Source: Protula sp. h YS-2021 (taxonomy: Eukaryota > Annelida > Polychaeta > Sabellida > Serpulidae). From it: a stretch of 64,000 nucleotides of DNA. Under the pieces are notes generated by a model, which was not told where the DNA came from, made no database searches, and saw nothing but the letters and a program-made list of their open reading frames with translations. Location of the stretch: positions 18,591,424-18,655,423 of the forward strand of contig OX457031.1 of assembly GCA_949752745.1 (NCBI GenBank), written 5' to 3'. Positions 27,727 through 35,321 of this stretch are shown here, one piece after another; within the stretch, counting starts at the first letter, position 1, and each line of letters opens with the position of its first letter. A program made the translations under genes and the position numbers.

Positions 27727-28073
27727 AGTAGGGTGAAAACGTTGGTTCTGGGTCACTTGATGACGTCATACTGTCTGGAAGTGACGTCATCATGTCTGGA
27801 CCGGAAGTGCTGTCTAGACCGGAAGTGCTGTCTGGACCGGAAGTGCTGTCTGGAGTGGAAGTGACGTCATCATGTCTGGACCGGAAGTGACGTCATGATG
27901 TCTGGACCGGAAGTGACGTCATCATGTCTGGACCGGAAGTCATGATAAGCGTTAGGATAGGCGCGACCATGTGTGACGTCATCATGACGTCATACTGAGA
28001 TGATGCTGTCTGGAGCGAAAGTGGTTTGGCCGAGTCAATCAACATGAAGCCAATGAACCCGACCTGTCAATCA
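27727..28073 (+). repeat. left terminal inverted repeat with CRE-bearing 26-bp units
   Basis: 347 bp that match 45119-45491 in inverted orientation with no difference noticed except one missing 26-bp unit. It contains seven perfect TGACGTCA palindromes, mostly inside a tandem unit TGACGTCATCATGTCT/GGACCGGAAG. TGACGTCA is the CREB/ATF consensus. Confidence 0.93.
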
Positions 28074-28108
28074 GTGTAACCATGGCAACAGACCCTAAAA
28101 AGCCACGA

Positions 28109-28600
28109 CCCCCCCCCCCCGAAATTGTGATTTTTGCATATTTATCCGTTTCAGACGATTCTGAACATTTTGCATTTTTTGGGTCGACCGACCCCCCCCC
28201 CCCTCGAAATTGTGATTTTTGCATATTTATCCGTTTCAGACGATTCTGAACATTTTTCATTTTTTCGACCGACCCCCCCCCCCCCCTCGAAATTGTGATT
28301 TTTGCATATTTATCCGTTTCAGACGATTCTGAACATTTTGCATTTTTTCGACCCCCCCCCCCCCTCGAAATTGTGATTTTTGCATATTTATCCGTTTCAG
28401 ACGATTCTGAACATTTTTCATTTTTTCGACCCCCCCCCCCTCGAAATTGTGATTTTTGCATATTTATCCGTTTCAGACGATTCTGAACATTTTTCATTTT
28501 TTCGACCCCCCCCCCCTCGAAATTGTGATTTTTGCATATTTATCCGTTTCAGACGATTCTGAACATTTTTCATTTTTTGGGTCGACCGACCCCCCCCCTA
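28109..28600 (+). repeat. left subterminal array, six 76-85-bp units with C runs
   Basis: Six copies begin GAAATTGTGATTTTTGCATA at 28121, 28206, 28289, 28367, 28443 and 28519. Each ends ACATTTT(T/G)CATTTTTT and a run of 8-15 C; some carry GGGTCGACCGAC before the C run. The frames across it on either strand are repeat artefacts. Confidence 0.92.
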
Positions 28601-28664
28601 AGACAGACTATGTACCCCCCCCCCCCCAGGACAGACTATGTACCGACCCCCCCCCCCCCCCAGG
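28591..28664 (+). repeat. two inverted copies of the right-end 29-bp unit
   Basis: GACAGACTATGTACCGACCC and neighbouring C runs are the reverse complement of the units tandemly repeated at 44749-45098. The element's ends therefore share a second, inner layer of inverted repeats beyond the formal terminal repeat. Confidence 0.85.
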
Positions 28665-28687
28665 AGAACAAACTAAAAAAAAAATTG

Positions 28688-28775
28688 TGCTGAATCAGCA
28701 TGATGAAATCGTTGATTCAGCATGATAAAATCGTATATAAGTGTAGTGTCTCGAGGCTTAGGCATCGTCAGACAC
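28688..28775 (+). promoter_or_regulatory. left-end early-type promoter: two MARE-like sites, TATA box, initiator
   Basis: TGCTGAATCAGCA (28688-28700) and CGTTGATTCAGCA (28710-28722) resemble Maf/AP-1 recognition palindromes. GTATATAAGT (28733-28742) is the TATA box and TCAGAC (28768) sits about 35 bp downstream as an initiator. The start codon of the first gene is 62 bp from the TATA box. An inverted copy drives the gene at the other end of the element. Confidence 0.75.
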
Positions 28776-28794
28776 ACCAGCTATCAACATAGAC

Positions 28795-29940
28795 ATGGAT
28801 GACTTTGAAACAGTTACTTTTGATGATACATTATTATCGTTGGAAGAGATAGATGCGTTCTTTGAAGACGCTGAAACAGCTTTGAAGGAAGCGTTAGTTG
28901 TTCTGCCAGATGTCGCTACAGTGCAACAAGCAATGCCTCAGGAGGAAGCGTTAAATGCACCATCAGATGTCGCTACAGTGCAACAAGCAATGCCTCAGGA
29001 TGAAGCGTTAAATGCACCATCAGATGTCGCTACAGTGCAACAAGCAATGCCTCAGGAGGAAGCATTAAATGCACCATCAGATGTCGCTGCAGTGCAGCAA
29101 GAAATGCCAGATCCTGAGGGGTCTGACTACCCGTTCTGGGTTGCGAATAGACTTATCAATGGTGACAACTCACAACTAAGTGCAAAGTTAAAAGCGCATC
29201 TAGCACATTATGAGGAAAACGAAGTGAGTGATGATGATGAGGATTCAGAATTGGACATGTCAAGCGATAATGAGGATTCAGAAGTGGACATGTCAAGCGA
29301 TGACGGAGAAGACAAACAGCTGAAATCTAAAATTGAATCGAGTAAGACCATACCTGTTACTGAGGAAGATGTTATAATGTTGAAACGGAACTTTCGAGCA
29401 GTACTTCCTCTGATTGATTGTAACATTTTATGGTGTTTATGTGAAGAAGGCTTTTTCAACAACCACACGTACATGTATCTAACGGAAGAAGTGAATACCG
29501 TCATTCAACTCATCTACATGTTAGAAGGAAACACAGAACATGTTCCGGCGTCAGAGCCAAAGTTCTCCGAAGCTATGACTCAACGTTTCATTCAACTTAT
29601 TAAAAGTCTTCATGAGGAACTTTTTAAGACTTTATCTCTACCGGCGCCAAAGTCTCTGGATGAGGATCGTGAATTCAAATGTGCAAAGGTCATGTTGCAT
29701 GGTTTCAAATACCTTGAAGAACGCATTCATGTGTATGATATGATGGCTTACCTCTATGAAAAAGGACATTTCACTATGTCAATGCTGTTTCAATGGATAC
29801 TAGGACATCGGACCCCAGGAGACTTTTTAGTGATTGTCATGGTACAATCGCTAACAAACGGTTTACCAACAACCTTTCTCGACGGTTTCAATGACATGAC
29901 TCCGCGATTTTACAAACATCTCATGAAAACCTACATGTAA
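28795..29940 (+). CDS. acidic repeat protein with two CARD-like domains
   Basis: 381 residues, unknown as a whole. Residues 39-106 hold three and a half copies of a 19-residue repeat (DVATVQQAMPQEEALNAPS), encoded by 57-bp tandem repeats. Residues 144-173 are an acidic, serine-rich stretch (SDDDEDSELDMSS type). Two helical modules follow. Residues about 192-275 start LKRNFRAVLPLIDCNILWCL; residues about 296-378 contain LEERIHVYDMMAYLYEKGHF and end with FLDGFNDM. The second fits the CARD pattern well (L-x-x-x-I-x-V-x-D-x-x-x-Y-L-x-x-K-G-x-F-T, then G-x-x-x-F-x-x-F); the first fits less well. CARDs join proteins in apoptosis and innate signalling, so a role in blocking host death or sensing is inferred. 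It is the first gene in from the left end, with its own TATA box. Other helical death-fold types are the main alternative. Confidence 0.75.
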   Translation: MDDFETVTFDDTLLSLEEIDAFFEDAETALKEALVVLPDVATVQQAMPQEEALNAPSDVATVQQAMPQDEALNAPSDVATVQQAMPQEEALNAPSDVAAVQQEMPDPEGSDYPFWVANRLINGDNSQLSAKLKAHLAHYEENEVSDDDEDSELDMSSDNEDSEVDMSSDDGEDKQLKSKIESSKTIPVTEEDVIMLKRNFRAVLPLIDCNILWCLCEEGFFNNHTYMYLTEEVNTVIQLIYMLEGNTEHVPASEPKFSEAMTQRFIQLIKSLHEELFKTLSLPAPKSLDEDREFKCAKVMLHGFKYLEERIHVYDMMAYLYEKGHFTMSMLFQWILGHRTPGDFLVIVMVQSLTNGLPTTFLDGFNDMTPRFYKHLMKTYM

Positions 29941-29945
29941 CATCT

Positions 29946-29955
29946 GTATAAAAGG
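29946..29955 (+). promoter_or_regulatory. TATA box GTATAAAAGG of the second left-block gene
   Basis: Perfect copy of the element's TATA motif. It lies only 27 bp before the ATG at 29973, so transcription would start about at that codon. This argues for the next in-frame ATG (30009), 63 bp from the TATA box as in the other genes. Confidence 0.7.
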
Positions 29956-30008
29956 AGGTAAAACCATCTACAATGTCAACATTGCTTCTTCATCGATGTG
30001 TAGAGACC

Positions 30009-30407
30009 ATGGATGACGTCTTCAAAGTGAATTATGCTGACTATGTGTTTTCAAAGCTTCCTGCTTTTGAATCGGATTGGATGCTGCAAGTGAAGAACTT
30101 ACATCAGCATTGGGAAGCTGTTGGAAAGACCATTCCAAGAGATCGTTTCATCCGCTCGTTTCTACGTGAATGTGAAGATCTACATTTACCGTTAACTTAT
30201 GACATTGATTTAGCATTTATCAACGTGAATACAATTTGGGCAGTTGAGCTCATGTTAGATGTGGCTGCAAGAATCATTTTACATTATGATGATGATGTTC
30301 CATTGAAGACGAATGTATCAGAGCTTGTCCGATTCAACCATGGACGAGTTGAAGTGAATTCAAAACTTTGCAAGTTCTTTGCTGACTCAGCAGATAGTTG
30401 GGTATAA
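30009..30407 (+). CDS. hypothetical Polinton accessory protein (132 aa)
   Basis: The start at 30009 is preferred over an in-frame ATG at 29973 because of TATA spacing; the longer form would have 144 residues. The protein starts MDDVFKVNYADYVFSKLP and appears mostly helical (HLPLTYDIDLAFINVN, NTIWAVELMLDVAARIIL). No catalytic motif, metal site or membrane segment is visible, and the family is not recognised. Its position between the CARD-like gene and a zinc-binding protein, behind its own promoter, suggests an early accessory or host-interaction role by context only. Confidence 0.7.
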   Translation: MDDVFKVNYADYVFSKLPAFESDWMLQVKNLHQHWEAVGKTIPRDRFIRSFLRECEDLHLPLTYDIDLAFINVNTIWAVELMLDVAARIILHYDDDVPLKTNVSELVRFNHGRVEVNSKLCKFFADSADSWV

Positions 30408-30411
30408 AAGG
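30380..30411 (+). promoter_or_regulatory. MARE palindrome plus TATA box
   Basis: A perfect TGCTGACTCAGCA (30380-30392) is followed nine bases later by GTATAAAAGG (30402-30411). This promoter overlaps the last codons of the preceding gene and drives the gene starting at 30488. Confidence 0.75.
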
Positions 30412-30487
30412 GAGTGAACTCAGCAGAGTGAAGTCATTTCTCAGCAGACAGTTGGAGGGAGTGGATCATCAGTACATTGTAGCAGCC

Positions 30488-31135
30488 ATGGAGAACAAGA
30501 CAAGCATCGCAACGCAGCGCAGCAGCAGCTTTAAAATTAGTGCTAACTTAACCATTACTGTGGAGCATGGAGAATATGGGCCATTTCTACGCATCACACG
30601 TGGAGAGAGATGGTGTGCTTATTCACCATCTTTGTGGAAGATTGTATGCCAAAGCTTGAAAAATTTACGCGACATTGGCTTCAAACTGTACTTAACGCAA
30701 ACGAAGTGGCTTGAAGTCATTTCATACTTGGATATGCGCTATGTGAGTTTTGTGCGCACGTCACGGTTTGAAGGGAAAGAATACACACATCACATCAACA
30801 TGAATGATGGTGAATGGGAGACACTGCTTCATGAGATGGACAACATCAACTCAGCCCTATCACCATGTGAGGAATGTCATGACAAGAAAACGATCATCAA
30901 GCTGCAAAAGGATGGTCGGATGAAGGTGTCAAAGCTATCCAAGAAAAGGCTGGCTGAAGTTCAGTTGGAGAACATGAACGTACAAAATCAACTTGGACTT
31001 ACCTGTGACTATTGCGGTGCTTGTGGATATGTGGAGGATTATCATTGCCACTGCCACAAGTATAATTGCAAGTTGTGTGAACCAAGCAACTTCTGCGGCA
31101 AGTGTGGAGTACTTAAAGTCAGTGAAGCAAAGTAA
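30488..31135 (+). CDS. Cys/His-rich protein of the EW-x-x-L family (215 aa)
   Basis: The open frame extends upstream to a TTG at 30398, but the promoter lies inside that extension, so the ATG at 30488 (MENKTSIATQ) is chosen. The N-terminal half has beta-strand-like segments and two copies of an ending seen in other genes of this element: TKWLEVISYLDM and INMNDGEWETLLHEMDN. The C-terminal part is a dense metal-binding region: CEECH near residue 120, then CDYCGACGY, HCHCHKYNCKLC and FCGKCG. This suggests two or more zinc sites. The mixture of a PC4-like fold and zinc ribbons suggests nucleic-acid binding and transcription control; this is inference, and no named family was recognised. Confidence 0.75.
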   Translation: MENKTSIATQRSSSFKISANLTITVEHGEYGPFLRITRGERWCAYSPSLWKIVCQSLKNLRDIGFKLYLTQTKWLEVISYLDMRYVSFVRTSRFEGKEYTHHINMNDGEWETLLHEMDNINSALSPCEECHDKKTIIKLQKDGRMKVSKLSKKRLAEVQLENMNVQNQLGLTCDYCGACGYVEDYHCHCHKYNCKLCEPSNFCGKCGVLKVSEAK

Positions 31136-31159
31136 AAGCCCACAAGACACTGAAACAAG

Positions 31160-31492
31160 ATGGACGCATGTTTTAAAAATGCTTATATTGACTTGATGAT
31201 TGCTAAACTTGCTTGCTGTGGCACTCCAGACTATCAACTTTATCATTTGGATGCTTTTTGGGATGTTGTACATCATAGTCTTGATGTGATTGAACTGCAT
31301 TCAAGATTTCTTGGAGAATGTCATAAAACTGGAATAGAAGAAGATCCTGACTTTGACTTTGATTCTGCACTTTATTCTGCTCGCACTGATGTGGAAGTAT
31401 ATTTCACCGTGGTTGATCATTTGAGAGATTGTTGTAAAGAAGAAGAGGAAACCGAGCAGCTTTATCAGGTAAGTTATAAAAACCTTTTTTAA
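31160..31492 (+). CDS. hypothetical acidic helical protein (110 aa)
   Basis: Starts MDACFKNAYIDLMIAKLACC and is rich in acidic and aromatic residues (EDPDFDFDSALYSA, VEVYFTVVDHLRDCC). No family recognised. Near the end, TATCAG/GTAAGT at 31469 is a perfect splice-donor consensus. If it were used with the acceptor at 31645 (TTATTACAG), the frame would continue in phase 0 for seven codons to TAA at 31669. An alternative reading is that GTTATAAAAA here is the TATA box of the next small gene, in which case the unspliced end at 31492 stands. Confidence 0.6.
   Translation: MDACFKNAYIDLMIAKLACCGTPDYQLYHLDAFWDVVHHSLDVIELHSRFLGECHKTGIEEDPDFDFDSALYSARTDVEVYFTVVDHLRDCCKEEEETEQLYQVSYKNLF
31473..31482 (+). 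promoter_or_regulatory. putative TATA box GTTATAAAAA
   Basis: TATA-like motif 65 bp before the ATG of the small membrane-type frame at 31538, the same spacing as other promoters of this element. It overlaps the 3' end of the preceding gene and the GTAAGT donor-like site. Confidence 0.4.
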
Positions 31493-31537
31493 ACATGTTT
31501 ATGACAACATAGTGAATTGTTTCTCAAAGACATAACA

Positions 31538-31669
31538 ATGTTTTTCTTACTAGCAAATTTAGTTTTATGTGAGTGGTTTCAACGTAAACAAAGAAAGAAT
31601 ATGATAGAAGAGGCAGCAAATATATTAAAAGATATTTTATTACAGGAAGAAACCGACATGTCAGAATAA
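31538..31669 (+). CDS. putative 43-residue membrane micro-protein
   Basis: The frame runs from ATG at 31538 to TAA at 31667-31669. It begins MFFLLANLVLCEW, a short hydrophobic segment, followed by a basic cluster (QRKQRKN) and an acidic helix (MIEEAANILKDILLQEE). This looks like a signal-anchor or small single-pass protein. Support comes from the TATA-like motif 65 bp upstream and the tight fit between neighbours. The competing view is that part of this stretch is an intron of the preceding gene, which would use its last seven codons in the same frame. Confidence 0.4.
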   Translation: MFFLLANLVLCEWFQRKQRKNMIEEAANILKDILLQEETDMSE

Positions 31670-31684
31670 AGAAGCAAAGTCAAC

Positions 31685-32122
31685 ATGAAGAATCTTGTAC
31701 TATTCAGCGGTCATAAGGACGTTCTTTCAAATATGTTTCCAACACGACTTGAAAAGTATGGACATGTGTTCAACTCAAGTGAAGCGTTGTATCAATATGA
31801 GAAAGCAGTGTTTCATCACCGTCAAGATATTGCTTCAGCCATTGCTTCATGTAGAAATGGATATGAAGCAAAACGTATTGCTAAAGTGATAAAGCCATGT
31901 CCTTTATGGCATACAGTGAAGAGAAGCAAAATGCAAGATGTTTTACAAGTCAAACTGGATCAGTGTGTATTGTTTCGCAACAAGTTGAAAGAATGTAAAG
32001 ACAAAACTTTAGTTGAAGCAACGTATGATCATTGGTGGGGAGCTGGTGTGAAACAAGTGTCATCTAGATATCCTGGTCAGAATATCATGGGAAAGTTGTT
32101 AGAACTGTTGTGTGAGGGTTAG
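31685..32122 (+). CDS. NADAR domain protein (ADP-ribose glycosidase-like, YbiA family)
   Basis: 145 residues covering one complete NADAR domain (the fold shared with bacterial YbiA). Family motifs in order: LFSGHKDVLSNMFP, GHVFNSSEALYQYEKA, RIAKVIKPCPLW, the K-x-x-x-M-x-x-V-L-x-x-K helix, LVEATYDHWWGAGV and PGQNIMGKLL. These contain the aromatic, Glu and Trp-Trp-Gly residues conserved in the active pocket. Known members cleave N-glycosidic bonds: some process riboflavin intermediates and some remove ADP-ribose from guanine in DNA, acting as antidotes to DarT1-type toxins. Here a role in reversing host ADP-ribosylation or protecting viral DNA is inferred. A weak TATA-like TATATTAAAAG lies 64 bp upstream. 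The ATG is the first in frame. Confidence 0.9.
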   Translation: MKNLVLFSGHKDVLSNMFPTRLEKYGHVFNSSEALYQYEKAVFHHRQDIASAIASCRNGYEAKRIAKVIKPCPLWHTVKRSKMQDVLQVKLDQCVLFRNKLKECKDKTLVEATYDHWWGAGVKQVSSRYPGQNIMGKLLELLCEG

Positions 32123-32223
32123 AGACTTTTTCATTTGCTTGCCAACCGTCATGGTGTGCAGACGTGTGAACATGTAAATTTGAAGTATGTTTAACTTGTG
32201 TTGCATTGATTCAAGACTGCACA

Positions 32224-32556
32224 ATGGCGGACATGACACTGAGACAATATATTGTGCAAAAAGCTTATTGTGAAGAAATGTTATCCGCTGTAAAAAAGTT
32301 TGCATATTTAGTCTGTCCTGCTTGTCAACATGAAGAGTGTCAAGAACATACTTGTCATTTTGCATCTGTTTATACATATTGGAATGAAGCTAAATATTAC
32401 ATGCATTTAGATAAAGTGTTAGAGAATGCAAATCAACGTTGTGAGAAATATGGTGTAGATGCTATTACATTGGATGAACTCAGTCATTGGTTAGTGTTCA
32501 TTGAAGACCAATGGTCTCCAGTTATTCATACCATTGTATCTATACTTGATTTGTAA
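32224..32556 (+). CDS. hypothetical helical protein with Cys/His cluster (110 aa)
   Basis: The frame is open from a TTG at 32206, but the first ATG is 32224 (MADMTLRQYIVQKAYCEEML). The middle holds CPACQHEECQEHTCHF, a compact cluster able to bind zinc, and the remainder looks helical (WNEAKYYMHLDKVLENAN, LDELSHWLVFIEDQW). The layout faintly resembles the gene at 31160 (helix, Cys-rich turn, W-containing helix), so the two may be paralogues. No function can be assigned. The last gene before the integrase, about 100 bp after the NADAR gene. Confidence 0.65.
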   Translation: MADMTLRQYIVQKAYCEEMLSAVKKFAYLVCPACQHEECQEHTCHFASVYTYWNEAKYYMHLDKVLENANQRCEKYGVDAITLDELSHWLVFIEDQWSPVIHTIVSILDL

Positions 32557-32608
32557 AAAACTTGTTAGTTAAGTTATAAATGCATGTTAGTTAAGTGATG
32601 TTGGTTGA

Positions 32609-32618
32609 GTTATAAAAT
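32609..32618 (+). promoter_or_regulatory. putative TATA box GTTATAAAAT of the integrase unit
   Basis: Lies 53 bp before the integrase ATG. The preceding stretch repeats GTTAGTTAAGT twice (32563-32597). No other TATA-like motif is obvious for the following eight closely packed genes. Confidence 0.5.
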
Positions 32619-32661
32619 AAAAGCTGTTCTGTTGAGAAGGTGGTTTTCATTCGGTGTGACC

Positions 32662-33771
32662 ATGTCGACGTGGAAAGACTACTTGACCAATATTTACTTC
32701 AAACCTGGACAGCCTGGAGCATTTGCTGGTCCTTACAAACTGTATCACATCTTACGAAAACATAATCAACCAGTCACACAGTCACAAGTGAAGAAATGGT
32801 TGCAGGATCAAGATGCTTTTAGTTTACTCCAACCTGTCAAATACAGGTTCAAAAGACAACGTGTCATTACACGTGGTATTGATGACATGTGGGATATTGA
32901 TTTGGCTGATATGGGAAACATAGCTCCCTATAATGATGACATACGCTTTTTACTCATTGTCATTGATGTGTTTTCCAAATATGTCTGGGTACAGCCAATA
33001 CCTAATAAATCACATACCAGCGTCATACAAGCTTTCCAAAAGATTTTTCATGACACACGACGAAGACCGCGAACTCTAAGGTCTGATAAAGGAACAGAAT
33101 TTAAAAACAGATGGGTAAAAGCATTTTTGAAGAAAGAAGGCATTCATGCTTATACCACAAAGAATGAAACCAAAGCCAACTTTGCTGAAAGAGTCATTCG
33201 TACTCTAAAGGGAATGATGTATCGGTATTTTCTACATAATCAAACTTACCGTTATTTAGACATTCTTCCAGACTTGGTGTACAATTACAACCATAGACCT
33301 CATGGTTCTCTTCCTAATAAATATGCTCCAGCCGAGATTCGTAAAGACAACGAATCAAAAGTGTGGAAGTATATGTATGTCGACAAACTGAAATTGAAAC
33401 CTAAGAAGAAGAAGAAGAAGTACAAATTTAACATTGGTGATCATGTTCGCATTTCTCACATTAAATATGTGTTTCAACGGGATTATCACATCAAATGGAC
33501 GCAAGAAGTCTTCATTGTCACACATCGTTGTAAGAAGCAAGGAATACATTTATATCGTGTGAAAGACTTTTTAGACGAAGATATTGATGGTCATTTCTAT
33601 GAAGAAGAACTGCAGAAAGTGACCAAAGATATTGAATCTATTTATAGAATTGAAAAAGTCTTGAAAACACGTAAAAGACGAGGAGGAGGTGTGAAAGAAT
33701 TATTTGTCAAGTGGTTAGGTTGGCCAAACAAGTTTAACAGTTGGGTGAAAGAAACAGACATTCAACAATGA
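32662..33771 (+). CDS. Polinton integrase, DDE core plus chromodomain
   Basis: 369 residues from the ATG at 32662 (MSTWKDYLTNIYF); a longer frame from TTG at 32605 runs through the TATA box and is rejected. The retroviral-type catalytic core shows WDIDLADM (Asp80), LRSDKGTEF (Asp142) and NFAERVIRTLKG (Glu176), the D-D-E triad that joins DNA ends to target. The C-terminus holds a chromodomain (YRIEKVLKTRKRRGGGVKEL, then VKWLGWPNKFNSW). Chromodomains bind methylated histone tails and may steer insertion. Expected role: integration of linear viral DNA, giving the observed 6-bp duplication. A lysine run (KPKKKKKKYKF) between core and chromodomain may be a nuclear signal. The stop overlaps the start of the ATPase gene (ATGA). 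Confidence 0.96.
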   Translation: MSTWKDYLTNIYFKPGQPGAFAGPYKLYHILRKHNQPVTQSQVKKWLQDQDAFSLLQPVKYRFKRQRVITRGIDDMWDIDLADMGNIAPYNDDIRFLLIVIDVFSKYVWVQPIPNKSHTSVIQAFQKIFHDTRRRPRTLRSDKGTEFKNRWVKAFLKKEGIHAYTTKNETKANFAERVIRTLKGMMYRYFLHNQTYRYLDILPDLVYNYNHRPHGSLPNKYAPAEIRKDNESKVWKYMYVDKLKLKPKKKKKKYKFNIGDHVRISHIKYVFQRDYHIKWTQEVFIVTHRCKKQGIHLYRVKDFLDEDIDGHFYEEELQKVTKDIESIYRIEKVLKTRKRRGGGVKELFVKWLGWPNKFNSWVKETDIQQ

Positions 33772-34427
33772 AGCATCCATTTACATGTTTGGTCTCTGGA
33801 CCTACAGGCAGTGGCAAAACGTCTCTGGTGAAGGAAATTCTAGAACAAAAGTTGATTAAACCCTCTCCAAAAAGCATTTTATGGCTCTATGCAGCAGATC
33901 AGCCTTTGTACAAGGGAATGAAAGGCGTGGAATTTTACCAAGGCATTCCAGATGACAATGAAGAGCGTTTTAACCCGAAGAAACCAAACTTACTTATCAT
34001 TGATGACTTAATGACGAAATGCCATAGTGATGAGCGTATGACACGTCTCTTTAGTGTTGGCAGCAGTCATCAAAATCTAAGCATTATTTTTATTGTGCAT
34101 AATTTATTCCATCATGGGAAAGAGATGCGAAATATTAGTTTGAATACACATTATATCATTCTGTTTAAAAATCCGAGAGACAGTCAACAAATTAGTACAT
34201 TGGCGCGGCAAATGTATCCTAGAAGATCTCAATTTCTCATAGAAGCCTATCAAGATGCTACTAGCAAACCTCATGGTTATTTATTCATTGATTTAAAACC
34301 AAAGACAAATGATCAACTACGTATTCGTACAGGCATTTTACCAAAAGATACACATTATGTATATATTGATAAAGCAGTGTATGAACAAGAACCAAGTCAT
34401 TTAACCATTCGCAGTCAAGATGTCTAA
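33768..34427 (+). CDS. genome packaging ATPase (FtsK/HerA type)
   Basis: 219 residues from the ATG at 33768, which overlaps the integrase stop. Walker A is SGPTGSGKTSL at residues 9-19; Walker B is NLLIIDDLM at about residues 74-82. A downstream HQNLSIIFIVHNLFH fits the sensor strand of the family. These ATPases pump viral DNA into preformed capsids; the family is shared with double jelly-roll viruses. Length is normal for Polintons (200-250). Upstream in-frame TTG at 33741 is not used. The next gene starts inside the last codons. Confidence 0.95.
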   Translation: MKHPFTCLVSGPTGSGKTSLVKEILEQKLIKPSPKSILWLYAADQPLYKGMKGVEFYQGIPDDNEERFNPKKPNLLIIDDLMTKCHSDERMTRLFSVGSSHQNLSIIFIVHNLFHHGKEMRNISLNTHYIILFKNPRDSQQISTLARQMYPRRSQFLIEAYQDATSKPHGYLFIDLKPKTNDQLRIRTGILPKDTHYVYIDKAVYEQEPSHLTIRSQDV

Positions 34428-34746
34428 ACGTATTCGAGCGAACCAGCCGTTTCTTCATTTGCTTGCACGCAGTGGGCCTAAACGACGTAAATCCTTGCTA
34501 CAGCAAGCTACAAAGGAGGAATTAACAAGCTTGTTTGAAATTTGTTTGAATATATTGCAAGGACATTTACCCTTAAGCTCAAAACGGTTTAAGGAATTTA
34601 AACGTGAACGTCATACGCTACGTACTCTAGCAGATAAGAAGATATCCCTTCGACGAAAAAAGAAGTTGATTAATCAGAAAGGAGGATTCATTGGAGTTAT
34701 TGCTAGATTGGCATTGCCCTTGTTAGCCAAACTGCTGCTAAAATGA
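34420..34746 (+). CDS. small basic protein with hydrophobic tail, adenovirus pX-like
   Basis: 108 residues. The body is strongly basic and helical (FLHLLARSGPKRRKSLLQQ, KRFKEFKRERHTLRTL, RRKKKLINQKGG). The last 20 residues are a hydrophobic segment, GGFIGVIARLALPLLAKLLL, preceded by a Gly-Gly that could be a protease site. Adenovirus core protein pX, and its counterparts in adintoviruses and Polintons, have this basic-plus-hydrophobic-tail plan. A virion DNA-condensing or membrane-active role is inferred. Overlaps the ATPase end by 8 bp and the next start by ATGA. Confidence 0.7.
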   Translation: MSKRIRANQPFLHLLARSGPKRRKSLLQQATKEELTSLFEICLNILQGHLPLSSKRFKEFKRERHTLRTLADKKISLRRKKKLINQKGGFIGVIARLALPLLAKLLLK

Positions 34747-35321
34747 AACATACGATGAAAATGGTCCTCATTCCTGAATATGAATACAAACTGTTATTAG
34801 AAAAGAAGGATAAAGATGGTGAAATCAAAACGAAAGTGAATAAACTTTTACGTGGGAAACGAACACGTGAAAAGGTTATTGAAATGTCTCAACTTCTTGG
34901 TCGTCATTTACGAACAAGTCAGTCTAGGCAGCAAAAGCCCTCATCATCATCACCACCTGAAAAGCCAGAAAAGTTATTTTTAAGTCATTTTCAACCTATC
35001 TATCATGGAAAAGTAACACAACTTTTAGCAGAACTGAAGAAATATGGTACGACATGGTCAGAGAAGAATGAACTTGTGTTGAAAACGGGCGATATTATAG
35101 CAAATTCCAACATGGTTGATTTGATGAAAGAAGCATTGGTGGCGACAAGAAGAAAAGAACGAGCCATACCACCACATGGCTGGCATCCGTTTATCCAGGA
35201 AATTGTTGATGCTAATATTCCAAAAACAATGTTTAGTAAAAAGACCACTCGTGACGACATTACAACAGAAATGAAACAACGTCAACAAAGACGGTTTCCT
35301 GAAGGATGGGAAAATTTTTAA
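34743..35321 (+). CDS. conserved-type Polinton protein of unknown function (192 aa)
   Basis: Begins MKHTMKMVLIPEYEYKLLL, a strand-helix start seen in small Polinton proteins, then a helical region (VNKLLRGKRTREKVIEMSQL), a low-complexity linker (QQKPSSSSPPEKPEKL) and a C-terminal domain with LLAELKKYGTTWSEKNELVL and IPPHGWHPFIQEIVDANIP. A large share of Lys/Arg. No enzyme motif. Position among packaging and capsid genes suggests a virion or assembly function. Starts by ATGA overlap with the previous gene and overlaps the next gene by 16 bp. Confidence 0.75.
   Translation: MKHTMKMVLIPEYEYKLLLEKKDKDGEIKTKVNKLLRGKRTREKVIEMSQLLGRHLRTSQSRQQKPSSSSPPEKPEKLFLSHFQPIYHGKVTQLLAELKKYGTTWSEKNELVLKTGDIIANSNMVDLMKEALVATRRKERAIPPHGWHPFIQEIVDANIPKTMFSKKTTRDDITTEMKQRQQRRFPEGWENF

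Noticed and set aside
28039..28497. 152-residue minus-strand frame (KNVQNRLKRINMQKSQFRGG repeats) and plus-strand mirrors
   Set aside because: It is a translation of the 76-85-bp subterminal repeats; unit lengths and C-run lengths vary, and no promoter or start fits.
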